NCBI RefSeq assembly: GCF_004138495.1
Contig: NZ_ML142849.1
Coordinates: forward strand, 107,995-116,368
DNA from: Phytoactinopolyspora endophytica
GTDB lineage: Bacteria > Actinomycetota > Actinomycetes > Jiangellales > Jiangellaceae
Length of the DNA stretch: 8,374 nt
Direction: 5' to 3'
Position 1 is the stretch's first letter. The number at the start of each line of letters is the position of its first letter. Both the position numbers and the translations under genes were made by a program. Shown piece after piece: positions 7,314-8,374 of this stretch. The notes beneath the pieces were generated by a model that ran no database searches, was not told the origin of the DNA, and saw only the letters and a program-made list of their open reading frames with translations.

Positions 7314-8374
7314 GAGCCATTAGTATCTCGTGCCGCTACACGGACCCTGAACATGACCGCCGACCATCCACCGATCAGGAAGATCGAACTCGGTAGCCAG
7401 CCCGTGTGGAGACCGAAGAGCCGCCCACCGATCGCACCGAACGGCTCCAGGCCGGCCGTGGCGTAGCCGAGCAGCGCGACCCATACGAACACAGCGGCGA
7501 CCAGCATGCCGACGCCCGGCTCTGCTCCCGACGAGGCTTGCCGACTCCGGCTTCCACCGTGCTGTCGGCCATGGTCGATGGGCCACCACTTCTCCAGCCG
7601 AGCCATCGAGGCCACGATCGGTAACAGGACGAGCGCGAGCGCCGAGAGCCACAGCGGGCGGCTGAGCCACCATGACGTCGTGCCTGCCGCTGGCATGCCG
7701 ATACGCAGCGCGAGCGTCAGCCCTACGACAGCGGCCAACACCGTCAGATGCCACAGGTAGACCGTCATCGCCCGGCCGCCCACCGCCACCACCGCTGCCC
7801 AGACTCCCGGCCGGGCGAGCCAACCGCTCAGTCGTCGTCGTGCCAGCACGACCAACGCCGTCTGTCCCACGGCGAGAAGCACCAGGCACACCGATGGTGG
7901 AGCCATGTTGGACATCTCCCCCGGCATCCCGATCATGCTCACCGGGTAAGGCCCTGCCGCCGTCACGACGGTCAGGACGACGACGGTACCGGCCACCACG
8001 GCCCACAACGCCGGAGTGGAGATGAGCCCCAGCCGCCCGTCGGCGTAGAGGAAGCCGAGTTGCTGGGCGAAGAGCCACACGAGCAGGTAGTTCGGATATG
8101 CCGCCTCCTCGGCTCCGGCCATGACGCGGACCAGGTCGACGGCCGTCGCGGCCGCGGCCAACGTGGTCAGAGCCGCCGCGGGTGACCGCTCGTGCCATGC
8201 CACCATCAACGGCGCCAACGCGGTCACCAGGAGGTAGACGACGAGGAACCACAGCGGTCTGCCGAGCAGCCTGGCGAGGAACTCGACATCGTCCGCCCGC
8301 ATGCCGGCCACCCATGCCACTCCGAGGGCGAATTGGCTCACCACCGCGAAGACCAGTACCGGCCGCAACAACCG
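7310..8374 (-). CDS. Acyltransferase-3-type integral membrane protein, 5' end missing
   Basis: 354 residues are visible. The reading frame is open to the right edge, and an apparent TTG near 8371 is probably not a start, so the N-terminus lies outside the window. The protein is a string of about ten hydrophobic helices with short loops. Segments resembling actinobacterial acyltransferase family 3 proteins are GRPLWFLVVYLLVTALAPL, PNYLLVWLFAQQLGFLYADG, PYPVSMIGMPGEMSNMAPPS and GRAMTVYLWHLTVLAAVVG. These enzymes move acyl groups onto extracellular sugars or lipids; the acceptor here is unknown. The N-terminal helix with the usual catalytic His/Arg of the family is not in view, so activity cannot be judged. 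A Ser/Arg/Gly-rich loop (GRQHGGSRSRQASSG) separates the last helices. The stop overlaps the next gene's GTG start by 4 nt, so the two are probably made together. Confidence 0.85.
   Translation of the reverse strand, partial: RLLRPVLVFAVVSQFALGVAWVAGMRADDVEFLARLLGRPLWFLVVYLLVTALAPLMVAWHERSPAAALTTLAAAATAVDLVRVMAGAEEAAYPNYLLVWLFAQQLGFLYADGRLGLISTPALWAVVAGTVVVLTVVTAAGPYPVSMIGMPGEMSNMAPPSVCLVLLAVGQTALVVLARRRLSGWLARPGVWAAVVAVGGRAMTVYLWHLTVLAAVVGLTLALRIGMPAAGTTSWWLSRPLWLSALALVLLPIVASMARLEKWWPIDHGRQHGGSRSRQASSGAEPGVGMLVAAVFVWVALLGYATAGLEPFGAIGGRLFGLHTGWLPSSIFLIGGWSAVMFRVRVAARDTNGS

Noticed and set aside
7320..8315. A 331-codon minus-strand frame overlapping the acyltransferase-type gene
   Set aside because: The Arg/Gly-rich translation without helices is a frame-shifted shadow of a clear membrane protein.

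Overview
The window is chromosomal DNA from a GC-rich Actinomycetota. The evidence is a strong G/C bias at third codon positions, GTG starts, an actinobacterial-type aconitase and actinobacterial-type membrane proteins. The genus cannot be fixed from sequence alone. The very acidic secreted proteins would suit a salt-tolerant soil or marine lineage, but that is only a guess.

Layout: (1) 1-2630, minus strand: the first ~876 codons of aconitase AcnA, cut by the left edge. (2) 2631-2895: a 265-bp divergent intergenic region with a perfect 8+2+8 palindrome (2766-2783) in an AT-rich patch. It is a good candidate operator for acnA and possibly for the gene on the other side. (3) 2896-5966, plus strand: a tight three-gene cluster. 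It holds an orphan 521-aa acidic lipoprotein, a 138-aa small lipoprotein and a 341-aa transglutaminase-like protein. Gaps are 39 and 23 nt, so one transcript is likely. (4) 6036-8374, minus strand, convergent with the cluster: a multispanning acyltransferase-3-type membrane protein (5' end off the right edge), overlapping by 4 nt (GTGA) a 425-aa six-helix membrane protein with a PH-like cytoplasmic domain.

The most unusual structure is a 35-bp direct repeat (34/35 identical) at 4921-4955 and 6035-6069. It brackets the transglutaminase-like gene almost exactly. The right copy is the 3' end of the 425-aa membrane protein gene (...SRSDTPWFLR-stop). The left copy still spells the same ten residues and stop on the minus strand, and its single mismatch is a synonymous Leu codon change. 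The left copy begins 3 bp after the small lipoprotein's stop codon. The simplest reading is that the small lipoprotein gene and the membrane protein gene once converged directly. A ~1.1-kb segment carrying the transglutaminase-like gene then came to lie between two copies of the membrane gene's 3' end, as in insertions that rebuild the 3' end of their target. In the left copy the same bases, read on the plus strand, supply the Shine-Dalgarno sequence, the GTG start and the first five codons of the transglutaminase-like gene.

Working together: AcnA is core TCA-cycle metabolism, and the palindrome fits MarR-type control of aconitase known in streptomycetes. The lipoprotein/transglutaminase-like cluster and the acyltransferase/PH-like pair look like cell-envelope functions without assigned pathways. 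No RNA genes, CRISPR arrays, insertion sequences, integrases or transposases were seen.
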